A DNA stretch of 44,572 nucleotides, taken from NCBI GenBank assembly GCA_001784175.1, contig MFPR01000027.1, positions 579 to 45,150 on the forward strand, written 5' to 3'. Made by a program: the position numbers and the translations under genes. Shown one piece after another: positions 1 through 4,300 of this stretch; positions within the stretch are counted from its first letter, which is position 1; each line of letters opens with the position of its first letter. The notes below the pieces were generated by a model. The model saw only the letters and a program-made list of their open reading frames with translations, made no database searches and was not told the origin of the DNA. This DNA comes from Candidatus Lindowbacteria bacterium RIFCSPLOWO2_12_FULL_62_27. Lineage in GTDB: Bacteria; Lindowbacteria; 2-12-FULL-62-27.

Positions 1-575
1 CGTCGCCGTGCCGCTACTGCGGCACGGACGACGCCGAGAGAGACGACGGCGGGAATTCGGGCGGAATGCGGCGTACCGACAGCTGTTTATCTGCTGGCAA
101 GCGGCTCCTGGGATAGCCCCTCCGAAAGTTGTTTTGCGCTCGCCATGAATCTCCACCGGCGTGGGCGAGCGCTTCAATGAGGACCCGTATTTCGTTCCCG
201 GAATCGCACTCGCTGGGCGACCGATTTCGTCCTGCGGCAATTTTTGCCGCAGGGCGACGGCCGCCGAAAAAGCGCTGACGTTGCCTTCACGATCACGGGT
301 TCGCACATTGCCCCTGCCGCCGCGGTTGATCGGGAAGCACAGACGTGGGCGGGTTCGTCCCGGCCGCCGGAGGCGGGCGGGACGAGTGCCGCCGGCGATC
401 GCGTGTTGCGGAGGGAATGGGCACGGGGCAGCGGGATGTGGATGCGGCACGGAATATGCGCTCGTGCGGCACCACGTGTGTCTGCGGCGCATAATCGTAT
501 TCTTTGATCGTTTTTGGTTTCGGATCAAACTACATACGTTCGATACTCATCAATTGGTTACGGACTAAAAATCTT
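1..575. other. left flank without a supported gene
   Basis: GC-rich up to about 480, then AT-rich to about 620. Open frames here are short, overlapping and lack ribosome-binding sites, so no gene is called. Two inverted repeats are visible: one at about 1-33 (CCGTGCCGC / GCGGCACGG core) and one at about 136-172 (GCGCTCGCC / GGCGAGCGC). Neither is followed by a T-run, so they are not clear terminators. The element may continue to the left of the window. Confidence 0.5.
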
Positions 576-581
576 TTTTGC

Positions 582-609
582 TTGACTTTTTAAAATAAAA
601 GTCGATAAT
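582..609 (+). promoter_or_regulatory. sigma-70-type promoter upstream of the 62-aa gene
   Basis: -35 TTGACT at 582-587 and -10 GATAAT at 604-609, 16-nt spacer, in an AT-rich stretch. A GCGGGC/GCCCGC hairpin at about 622-637 lies in the leader just before the ribosome-binding site of the gene at 660 and could modulate its expression. Confidence 0.6.
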
Positions 610-659
610 CCGAACAAAAGCAGCGGGCGTTGCCCGCAAAATGTTTTGGGGAGACAACT

Positions 660-848
660 ATGGTTCGAGTAACCCTGAGAGAAAGTCTTAAATCCAATCA
701 GCAACCATTATGCCTATGGGCCGCGATGTGCTCACGGACGGGGATTTATTTGCCCAGTGAGACAACCGTCAACCATATATCGCAGGCGGCCTTTAATAGT
801 GCTGATAGGAATCTCATAGACGCTCTCGGGAATAGGGTGCATACATGA
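660..848 (+). CDS. 62-aa protein of unknown function
   Basis: A small gene with its own expression signals: promoter at 582-609, purine-rich GGGGAG before the ATG at 660, and a strong intrinsic terminator at 881-917. An in-frame ATG at 630 exists but has no ribosome-binding site, so 660 is preferred. The product begins MVRVTLRESLKSNQQ and has two cysteines (near residues 18 and 24) and no obvious membrane segment. I do not recognise the family. It is the only gene between the left flank and the tRNA array, so a role in the element (regulator or small toxin/antitoxin) is possible but unsupported by motif. Confidence 0.5.
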   Translation: MVRVTLRESLKSNQQPLCLWAAMCSRTGIYLPSETTVNHISQAAFNSADRNLIDALGNRVHT

Positions 849-880
849 TCTAGTCGATCCAAGCGTATATTCGAACGCAA

Positions 881-917
881 AACCCCGAGAGCCTTTCAAA
901 GGCTTTCGGGGTTTTTT
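881..917 (+). terminator. intrinsic terminator before the tRNA array
   Basis: Perfect hairpin: CCCCGAGAGCC (883-893) pairs with GGCTTTCGGGG (901-911) around loop TTTCAAA, flanked by AA/TT and followed by six T's (912-917). It ends transcription of the 62-aa gene and separates it from the tRNA array. Confidence 0.9.
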
Positions 918-951
918 GTTTTTTCTGGGGGTTTCGACATAGATCAGTTCT

Positions 952-980
952 TTGACAAGTGAATACGGTGTTGTTTTTTC
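952..980 (+). promoter_or_regulatory. possible promoter of the tRNA array
   Basis: A consensus -35 TTGACA is at 952-957, 28 nt before the first tRNA. The -10 region about 17 nt further on (TTTTTC at 975-980) is T-rich but a poor match. It is the only good -35 between the terminator at 881-917 and the first tRNA gene. Confidence 0.35.
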
Positions 981-984
981 GTTT

Positions 985-1058
985 TGGAGAGTCGTCCAAA
1001 GGTAGGACCGCAGATTCTGGATCTGCGTATGCAGGTTCGATTCCTGCCTCTCCAGCCA
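985..1058 (+). tRNA. tRNA-Gln(CTG)
   Basis: Acceptor TGGAGAG/CTCTCCA with the U1-A72 pair typical of tRNA-Gln; anticodon loop TTCTGGA gives CTG; T-loop TTCGATT is canonical. Encoded CCA at 1056-1058. First gene of the array. Confidence 0.93.
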
Positions 1059-1080
1059 ATTTTGTTTCGGGCAGTTTGGT

Positions 1081-1152
1081 GTGGTCGGAGCATGGCGGTC
1101 TGTGCGGCCGGTTGTGGCCCGGCATGCCTGGGTTCGACTCCCAGCGATCACC
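1081..1152 (+). tRNA. tRNA-His(GTG), array copy
   Basis: Acceptor GTGGTCG/CGATCAC, anticodon loop TTGTGGC (GTG), T arm CTGGG-TTCGACT-CCCAG. Discriminator C73 fits His, but the base before position 1 is T rather than the G-1 normally needed by HisRS. No encoded CCA. A second, more canonical tRNA-His lies at 4646. Confidence 0.85.
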
Positions 1153-1167
1153 CCCGACTGCCTGGAT

Positions 1168-1252
1168 GGGCGTGTGGCAGAGCGGCGATTGCACCTGACT
1201 GTAGATCAGGCGGGCCTCTGGCCCTTCGGTGGTTCGAGTCCATCCACGCCCA
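1168..1252 (+). tRNA. tRNA-Tyr(GTA)
   Basis: Acceptor GGGCGTG/CACGCCC, anticodon stem CCTGA/TCAGG with loop CTGTAGA (GTA), long variable arm normal for bacterial Tyr, T-loop TTCGAGT, discriminator A. Confidence 0.93.
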
Positions 1253-1257
1253 TTTTT

Positions 1258-1331
1258 CCCGGTCGGAAGGAGATGGTCTCCTTGCCGCTCTCATAAGGCG
1301 GACATTCCGGGCTCGATACCCGGGGCCGGGA
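1258..1331 (+). tRNA. tRNA with CAT anticodon, probably elongator Met
   Basis: Acceptor CCCGGTC/GGCCGGG, anticodon stem CCGCT/GGCGG with loop CTCATAA, T arm CCGGG-CTCGATA-CCCGG (T54 replaced by C). The D arm is an unusually strong hairpin (AAGGAG/CTCCTT). It could be Ile(CAU), but the array has its own Ile(TAT), so elongator Met is more likely. Confidence 0.8.
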
Positions 1332-1359
1332 CAAATTCTCAAGAAGGAGGTCGGAGAAA

Positions 1360-1587
1360 ATGGAGACGTACGTTTTGAAGTACACGGTGCGGTTCGTGAC
1401 GATTGACGATCCCACGGCGCGTCAGACTACTCAGCGGATTTTGACGACAGTTGGGGAATGTCTGAAAGACACACTCTCCGACCTGCCCTTGGTGGCGGAC
1501 ACGTTGGAGACGGAGGCGCGGTGTGTTCGTCACGGAGATCGGACTAACCGCGATATTCTGACTGGAAAATCTTCCGCATCAACATAA
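1360..1587 (+). CDS. 75-aa protein of unknown function inside the tRNA array
   Basis: The only convincing protein gene within the tRNA block. A near-perfect ribosome-binding site (AAGGAGG, about 1345-1351) precedes the ATG at 1360, and the stop is one base before the next tRNA. The product starts METYVLKYTVRFVTIDDPTA, suggesting a beta strand, a turn and a helix (residues about 5-40), then an acidic stretch and a polar tail; two cysteines. There is no signal peptide or membrane segment and I do not recognise the family. Because it lies between two tRNA genes in the same orientation, it is probably on the tRNA precursor transcript. A tRNA-binding role is a guess from position only. Confidence 0.65.
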   Translation: METYVLKYTVRFVTIDDPTARQTTQRILTTVGECLKDTLSDLPLVADTLETEARCVRHGDRTNRDILTGKSSAST

Positions 1588-1588
1588 C

Positions 1589-1667
1589 TGCGGAGGGGAG
1601 GTGGACGGCGGAGCCGTCTTCGAGGGCCCATAACCCTCTTAAGCCGGTGCGACTCCGGCCTCCGCTA
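1589..1667 (+). tRNA. divergent initiator-like tRNA-Met(CAT)
   Basis: Anticodon stem GAGGG/CCCTC with loop CCCATAA has the three stacked G-C pairs that mark initiator tRNAs. The acceptor pairs over GCGGAG/CTCCGC, leaving a T1-T72 mismatch, which parallels the unpaired 1-72 of bacterial initiators. The D region is about 26 nt instead of about 19 and holds a strong GACGGC/GCCGTC hairpin. T-loop is TGCGACT. Identity is inferred from these hallmarks; the D region makes it clearly unusual. Confidence 0.6.
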
Positions 1668-1668
1668 T

Positions 1669-1753
1669 GGACTCGTCGCCTAATTGGAATGGCCCCAGAC
1701 TCTTAATCTGGCGGGCGTTACGCCCATTGGGAGTTCGAGTCTCCCCGGGTCCA
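1669..1753 (+). tRNA. tRNA-Lys(CTT) with long variable arm
   Basis: Acceptor GGACTCG/CGGGTCC, anticodon stem CCAGA/TCTGG with loop CTCTTAA (CTT), T arm GGGAG-TTCGAGT-CTCCC. The variable region is 17 nt (1712-1728) with a GGGCG/CGCCC hairpin. Bacterial tRNA-Lys normally has about 5 nt there; long arms belong to Leu, Ser and Tyr. Confidence 0.88.
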
Positions 1754-1760
1754 TTTGTAT

Positions 1761-1843
1761 TCCGAGGTCGCCTAATTGGTCGGGCAGCGCACTGTTAATG
1801 CGCCGCGGATTTCGCACTGTGGGTTCGAATCCCACCCTCGGAG
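1761..1843 (+). tRNA. tRNA-Asn(GTT) with long variable arm
   Basis: Acceptor TCCGAGG/CCTCGGA, anticodon stem GCGCA/TGCGC with loop CTGTTAA (GTT), T arm GTGGG-TTCGAAT-CCCAC, discriminator G. The variable region is 15 nt (1804-1818) with a GCG/CGC hairpin, again a long-arm shape with a non-class-II anticodon. Confidence 0.88.
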
Positions 1844-1909
1844 TTTTTTCAAACGGTTTGAAGGAGGTGATGGAATTGAAATCGGACAAAGACGGTAAAG
1901 GGTAGTGAT

Positions 1910-1982
1910 GGGCTTGTAACTCAATTGGCTGAGTACCGGACTTTTAATCCGGGAGATGTGGGTTCGAGTCCCACCGGGCCCA
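1910..1982 (+). tRNA. tRNA-Lys(TTT)
   Basis: Acceptor GGGCTTG/CGGGCCC, anticodon stem CCGGA/TCCGG with loop CTTTTAA (TTT), ordinary 5-nt variable loop, T-loop TTCGAGT, discriminator A. The 66-nt gap before it (1844-1909) has an AAGGAGG sequence but only an 11-codon frame. Confidence 0.93.
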
Positions 1983-1988
1983 AGATAC

Positions 1989-2073
1989 GGCGCAGTGGTG
2001 GAACTGGGATACACGCGAGTCTCAGAAACTCGTGCTCTATTCGAGCGTGAGAGTTCGAATCTCTCCTGCGCCA
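1989..2073 (+). tRNA. tRNA-Leu(CAG)
   Basis: Acceptor GGCGCAG/CTGCGCC, anticodon stem CGAGT/ACTCG with loop CTCAGAA (CAG), normal long variable arm for Leu, T arm GAGAG-TTCGAAT-CTCTC, discriminator A. Confidence 0.93.
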
Positions 2074-2078
2074 TTTTT

Positions 2079-2149
2079 GCGGCATTCGTATAGGGGCAAT
2101 ACATCACGTTGCCAACGTGAAGACACGAGTTCAATTCTCGTATGCCGCT
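2079..2149 (+). tRNA. tRNA-Gly(GCC)
   Basis: Acceptor GCGGCAT/ATGCCGC, anticodon stem TCACG/CGTGA with loop TTGCCAA (GCC), T arm ACGAG-TTCAATT-CTCGT, discriminator T. Confidence 0.93.
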
Positions 2150-2155
2150 CCAAGT

Positions 2156-2295
2156 GGAGGGTGAATCGATCGGGGATCGGCGCTGTGTGCTACACAGTTG
2201 GTCCGCCATGCGCGGATAGGGGTCGGCCGTTCGCGACATCCGTGTCGCTCGGCGGCACTTCCTCCGTCCATGGAGGTCGGGACCTTCGCCCTCCG
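2156..2295 (+). tRNA. tRNA-Ser(GCT) interrupted by a 54-nt T-loop insertion
   Basis: Acceptor GGAGGGT (2156-2162) pairs with GCCCTCC (2288-2294). Anticodon stem GCTGT/ACAGT with loop GTGCTAC (GCT); variable arm TCCGC/GCGGA. The gene is 140 nt because a 54-nt block sits in the T-loop. Removing one copy of the flanking GGTCGG repeat restores a 7-nt T-loop, GTCGGGA (2276-2282), closed by a short T stem ending CCTTC. The loop resembles ATCGAGA of the uninterrupted tRNA-Ser(TGA) next to it. Confidence 0.8.
2222..2275 (+). repeat. 54-nt T-loop insertion, copy 1
   Basis: Block inside tRNA-Ser(GCT), bounded by direct repeats GGTCGG (2221-2226 and 2275-2280). It contains two hairpins: GCGACA/TGTCGC at 2233-2248 and CCTCC/GGAGG at 2261-2276. 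It matches copy 2 (2612-2665) at 52 of 54 positions, though the host tRNA bodies differ. Far too short for a group I or II intron. It may be a spliced intron of unknown type, a retained T-arm extension, or a tiny mobile sequence with a 6-nt target duplication. Confidence 0.75.
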
Positions 2296-2299
2296 TTAC

Positions 2300-2384
2300 G
2301 GAGAGTCAACCTCGCAGGGCGAGGCACTGGTTTGAAACCAGAGGGTCCGCGAAAGTGGATGAGGATCGAGACCTCGGCTCTCCG
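2300..2384 (+). tRNA. tRNA-Ser(TGA)
   Basis: Acceptor GGAGAGT/GCTCTCC, anticodon loop TTTGAAA (TGA) on a CTGG/CCAG stem, normal Ser long variable arm, T-loop ATCGAGA (T54 replaced by A). Uninterrupted; it provides the template for reading the two interrupted Ser genes. Confidence 0.9.
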
Positions 2385-2390
2385 CAAGAT

Positions 2391-2463
2391 GCGGGCGTGG
2401 TGTTCAACAGCAGCATGACAGTCTTCCAAACTGTCGGTGCCGGTGCAATTCCGGTCGCCCGCT
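2391..2463 (+). tRNA. tRNA-Gly(TCC)
   Basis: Acceptor GCGGGCG/CGCCCGC, anticodon stem ACAGT/ACTGT with loop CTTCCAA (TCC), T-loop TGCAATT (position 55 is G instead of T), discriminator T. Confidence 0.9.
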
Positions 2464-2469
2464 CAAAAC

Positions 2470-2543
2470 AGCCTCGTCGTCCAACTGGACAGGACACCTC
2501 TTTGCGAAGGAGGAGATTGCGCGTTCAAGTCGCGCCGAGGCTA
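2470..2543 (+). tRNA. tRNA-Arg(GCG)
   Basis: Acceptor AGCCTCG/CGAGGCT, anticodon stem CCTCT/GGAGG with loop TTGCGAA (GCG at 2504-2506), T arm GCGCG-TTCAAGT-CGCGC, discriminator A. Most bacteria read CGU/CGC with ACG edited to inosine by TadA; this gene reads them without editing. Confidence 0.9.
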
Positions 2544-2546
2544 TAG

Positions 2547-2685
2547 GGAAGGTGAACCTCGCGGGCGGGGCGCTGTTTGGAAGACAGTCGGTCCGCTTAA
2601 AGCGGATGCGGGTCGGCCGTTCGCGACATCCCTGTCGCTCTGCGGCACTTCCTCCGTCCATGGAGGTCGGGACCGCCGCCTTCCG
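2547..2685 (+). tRNA. tRNA-Ser(GGA) interrupted by a 54-nt T-loop insertion
   Basis: Acceptor GGAAGGT (2547-2553) pairs with GCCTTCC (2678-2684). Anticodon stem GCTGT/ACAGT with loop TTGGAAG (GGA); variable arm TCCGC/GCGGA. Same architecture as tRNA-Ser(GCT): removing 54 nt leaves T-loop GTCGGGA (2666-2672) on a GCGG/CCGC stem. Stem bases differ from the other gene but covary to keep pairing, which supports the fold. Confidence 0.8.
2612..2665 (+). repeat. 54-nt T-loop insertion, copy 2
   Basis: Block inside tRNA-Ser(GGA), bounded by GGTCGG at 2611-2616 and 2665-2670. It differs from copy 1 at two positions, one in the first hairpin's tetraloop (G to C) and one in the linker (G to T); both hairpin stems are intact. 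Confidence 0.75.
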
Positions 2686-2689
2686 TTGT

Positions 2690-2775
2690 GGAGAGTGAAA
2701 CCGGGAAGCCCGATCGCCGTTCCGAAGACGGATGGCCCCGCCATGCGGGGTGGGGTGCGATACCTCCGCTCTCCG
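2690..2775 (+). tRNA. tRNA-Ser(CGA)
   Basis: Acceptor GGAGAGT/GCTCTCC, variable arm CCCCGC/GCGGGG, anticodon loop TCCGAAG (CGA at 2723-2725) on a CCGT/ACGG stem. Position 33 is C, not the near-universal U. T-loop TGCGATA. No insertion. Confidence 0.83.
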
Positions 2776-2779
2776 AAAT

Positions 2780-2851
2780 AGGCCGGTAGTATCAACAGTA
2801 GAACGTCGGTCTCCAAAACCGAAGGTCTCGGGGCAGAACCGAGCCGGCCTG
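2780..2851 (+). tRNA. tRNA-Trp(CCA)
   Basis: Acceptor AGGCCGG/CCGGCCT, anticodon stem TCGGT/ACCGA with loop CTCCAAA (CCA), discriminator G. T arm CTCGG-GGCAGAA-CCGAG has a non-canonical loop shared in pattern with the Cys and Asp genes here. Confidence 0.88.
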
Positions 2852-2865
2852 TGACTGAAAGGAAT

Positions 2866-2898
2866 CCCCGAGGTACTCGCCCGAAGGGCGGGTCGGGG
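2866..2898 (+). other. hairpin between tRNA-Trp and tRNA-Phe
   Basis: Outer stem CCCCGA/TCGGGG and inner stem CGCCC/GGGCG with loop GAA in a 52-nt gap between tRNAs. It is not a tRNA and has no T-run. It could be a processing or stability element of the precursor transcript. Confidence 0.5.
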
Positions 2899-2903
2899 AC
2901 CAT

Positions 2904-2976
2904 GGGCACTGAGCAGGCGTAGTCGTTGCGTCCGGCTGAAGACCGGAAGAGCGTGGTGCGATCCCACGAGTGCCCA
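2904..2976 (+). tRNA. tRNA-Phe(GAA)
   Basis: Acceptor GGGCACT/AGTGCCC, anticodon stem TCCGG/CCGGA with loop CTGAAGA (GAA), T arm CGTGG-TGCGATC-CCACG (55 is G), discriminator A. Confidence 0.9.
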
Positions 2977-2979
2977 CTT

Positions 2980-3049
2980 CGCGGCGAGCAGAGAAGCTCT
3001 GGGATGGTCTGCAAAACCATCAAAGTCGGGGCGGTACCGACCGCCGTGT
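2980..3049 (+). tRNA. tRNA-Cys(GCA)
   Basis: Acceptor CGCGGCG/CGCCGTG, anticodon stem ATGGT/ACCAT with loop CTGCAAA (GCA), T arm GTCGG-GGCGGTA-CCGAC. The T-loop follows the GGCRGNA pattern rather than TTCRANN. Discriminator T, typical of Cys. Confidence 0.87.
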
Positions 3050-3052
3050 CAC

Positions 3053-3123
3053 GCCCGATTAGGTCAGTGGCAGACCAACCGTCTTGTAAGCGGTGAACGT
3101 CGGCTCGATTCCGACATCGGGCT
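3053..3123 (+). tRNA. tRNA-Thr(TGT)
   Basis: Acceptor GCCCGAT/ATCGGGC, anticodon stem ACCGT/GCGGT with loop CTTGTAA (TGT), T arm GTCGG-CTCGATT-CCGAC, discriminator T. Confidence 0.92.
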
Positions 3124-3130
3124 TACCTGC

Positions 3131-3203
3131 GCCCTCCTAATTCAATTGGACAGAAACGGGAGTTTCTACCTCTCGGATGCGTGTTCGAGTCACGCGGAGG
3201 GCA
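3131..3203 (+). tRNA. tRNA-Arg(TCT)
   Basis: Acceptor GCCCTCC/GGAGGGC, six-pair anticodon stem CGGGAG/CTCTCG with loop TTTCTAC (TCT), T arm GCGTG-TTCGAGT-CACGC, discriminator A. Confidence 0.92.
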
Positions 3204-3209
3204 ATTCTC

Positions 3210-3280
3210 GCCGCCATAGTTCAGTGGCAGAACAGAAAACTCGTAATTTTCAGACCTGCGTTCGATTCGCAGTGGCGGCT
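3210..3280 (+). tRNA. tRNA-Thr(CGT), array copy
   Basis: Acceptor GCCGCCA/TGGCGGC, AT-rich anticodon stem GAAAA/TTTTC with loop CTCGTAA (CGT), T arm CTGCG-TTCGATT-CGCAG. Same anticodon as the chromosomal tRNA-Thr at 10825 but a different body. Confidence 0.92.
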
Positions 3281-3284
3281 TTTC

Positions 3285-3356
3285 GGGGGCGTAGTGAGAA
3301 CGATAACACGGCTGGTCTGCACCCAGCAGATGAGAGTTTGAATCTCTCCGCCTCCA
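3285..3356 (+). tRNA. tRNA-Ala(TGC)
   Basis: Acceptor GGGGGCG/CGCCTCC, anticodon stem GCTGG/CCAGC with loop TCTGCAC (TGC at 3318-3320), T arm GAGAG-TTTGAAT-CTCTC. Position 33 is C rather than U. The G3-U70 pair (third acceptor pair) is present, the main AlaRS identity element, which supports Ala. Confidence 0.87.
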
Positions 3357-3361
3357 CTTTT

Positions 3362-3447
3362 CGGCGTGTGGCTGAACGGTAAAAGCGCCGTCCTGATAAG
3401 GCGGTGGGCTGAAGTAGTCCGCGTGCGTTCGACTCGCACCGCGCCGA
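3362..3447 (+). tRNA. tRNA-Ile(GAT) with long variable arm
   Basis: Acceptor CGGCGTG/CGCGCCG, anticodon stem CCGTC/GGCGG with loop CTGATAA (GAT), T arm GTGCG-TTCGACT-CGCAC, discriminator A. The variable region is 18 nt (3405-3422) with a GGGCT/AGTCC hairpin; normal Ile tRNAs have about 5 nt. Confidence 0.87.
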
Positions 3448-3455
3448 GCATTTAC

Positions 3456-3548
3456 CCACGGGTAGCATAGCGGCCAATGCAGCAGGCCTATAACCTGCGT
3501 TAGCTCCGGACTGGGGCGAGATCGTGGGTTCGAGTCCCACCCCGTGGA
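3456..3548 (+). tRNA. tRNA-Ile(TAT) with long variable arm
   Basis: Acceptor CCACGGG/CCCGTGG, anticodon stem GCAGG/CCTGC with loop CCTATAA (TAT at 3489-3491), T arm GTGGG-TTCGAGT-CCCAC. Variable region 25 nt (3499-3523) with a GCTCC/GGGGC hairpin. Bacteria usually read AUA with CAU carrying lysidine made by TilS; a genomically encoded UAU is uncommon. Confidence 0.88.
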
Positions 3549-3569
3549 TTTGATGTGTGAGGTACATAC

Positions 3570-3644
3570 GGCTCGGTGGTGTAGCAGCCTGCACACGGCT
3601 CTGTCACAGCCGAGGTACGAGGGCAGCACTCGTCCGAGCCGCCA
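3570..3644 (+). tRNA. tRNA-Asp(GTC)
   Basis: Acceptor GGCTCGG/CCGAGCC, anticodon stem CGGCT/AGCCG with loop CTGTCAC (GTC), T arm ACGAG-GGCAGCA-CTCGT with the GGCRGNA-type T-loop, discriminator G, encoded CCA at 3642-3644. One base separates it from the next tRNA. Confidence 0.88.
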
Positions 3645-3645
3645 T

Positions 3646-3721
3646 CAGGGAATGGGATAATCTGGTAGTCCGCCGCACTTGGGACGCGGTCGTCCGAGTT
3701 CAAATCTCGGTTCCCTGACCA
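3646..3721 (+). tRNA. tRNA-Pro(TGG)
   Basis: Acceptor CAGGGAA/TTCCCTG, anticodon loop CTTGGGA (TGG) on a CCGC/GCGG stem, T arm CCGAG-TTCAAAT-CTCGG, discriminator A and encoded CCA. Confidence 0.9.
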
Positions 3722-3733
3722 AACTTCAAGTAC

Positions 3734-3808
3734 GGGCGCGTGGTCCAGCAGCGAAGACATCAGTCCTACAAACTGAAAACCTCGGTGCAAGTCCGAGCGT
3801 GCCCACCA
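3734..3808 (+). tRNA. tRNA-Val(TAC)
   Basis: Acceptor GGGCGCG/CGTGCCC, anticodon stem TCAGT/ACTGA with loop CCTACAA (TAC), T arm CTCGG-TGCAAGT-CCGAG (55 is G), discriminator A and encoded CCA. The following 57 nt before tRNA-Arg(CCT) hold no supported gene. Confidence 0.9.
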
Positions 3809-3865
3809 AATCTGACCGACCGGATGGAGGAAATGTCGCGGGCGCCAGGGATGGCGCAGGAGCGA

Positions 3866-3942
3866 CCTCTCGTCGCCCAATTGGAAAAGGCACCGATTTC
3901 CTAAATCGGGGACTGCGCGTTCGAATCGCGCCGAGAGGCCCA
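3866..3942 (+). tRNA. tRNA-Arg(CCT)
   Basis: Acceptor CCTCTCG/CGAGAGG, anticodon stem CCGAT/ATCGG with loop TTCCTAA (CCT), T arm GCGCG-TTCGAAT-CGCGC, discriminator C and encoded CCA. Confidence 0.91.
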
Positions 3943-3955
3943 GTAAGACCAATGA

Positions 3956-4028
3956 CCGCTCGTAGTGAAACTGGATATCACGCGACGCTTCGAACGTCGT
4001 AATGAGGGTTCGAATCCTTCCGAGCGGA
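3956..4028 (+). tRNA. tRNA-Arg(TCG)
   Basis: Acceptor CCGCTCG/CGAGCGG, anticodon stem CGACG/CGTCG with loop CTTCGAA (TCG), T arm GAGGG-TTCGAAT-CCTTC, discriminator A. It would read CGA and CGG. Confidence 0.92.
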
Positions 4029-4033
4029 TTTGT

Positions 4034-4116
4034 GGCGATGTGGCGGAACGGAATACGCGGCTGTTTCAAGAACAGTTGATCGTAAGATCGTGAGAGTTCG
4101 ACTCTCTCCATCGCCA
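4034..4116 (+). tRNA. tRNA-Leu(CAA)
   Basis: Acceptor GGCGATG/CATCGCC, anticodon loop TTCAAGA (CAA), long variable arm with GATCG/CGATC-type pairing, T arm GAGAG-TTCGACT-CTCTC, discriminator A. Confidence 0.92.
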
Positions 4117-4121
4117 ATTTT

Positions 4122-4205
4122 GCGGGCGTGGCGGAATGGGATACGCGGCGGATTTAAGACCCGCTGGGGCAGAGCCCCGTGCAGGTTCAAGTCCTGTCAC
4201 CCGCA
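4122..4205 (+). tRNA. tRNA-Leu(TAA)
   Basis: Acceptor GCGGGCG/CACCCGC with one C-A mismatch, anticodon loop TTTAAGA (TAA) on a GCGG/CCGC stem, long variable arm GGGGC/GCCCC, T arm GCAGG-TTCAAGT-CCTGT, discriminator A. Confidence 0.9.
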
Positions 4206-4208
4206 TTC

Positions 4209-4295
4209 GGCCGAGTGGTGGAACTGGAATACACGCGCGGTTGAGGTCCTCGTGGACGAAAGTAGTCCTTGCGAGTTCGAGTCTCGCCTCGGCCA
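4209..4295 (+). tRNA. tRNA-Leu(GAG)
   Basis: Acceptor GGCCGAG/CTCGGCC, anticodon loop TTGAGGT (GAG), stem with one C-T mismatch, long variable arm, T arm GCGAG-TTCGAGT-CTCGC, discriminator A. Confidence 0.88.
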
Positions 4296-4300
4296 GTTTT

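Noticed and set aside
1870-1905. 11-codon frame with AAGGAGG between tRNA-Asn and tRNA-Lys
   Set aside because: The site is too close to the ATG and the frame is too short to support as a gene.
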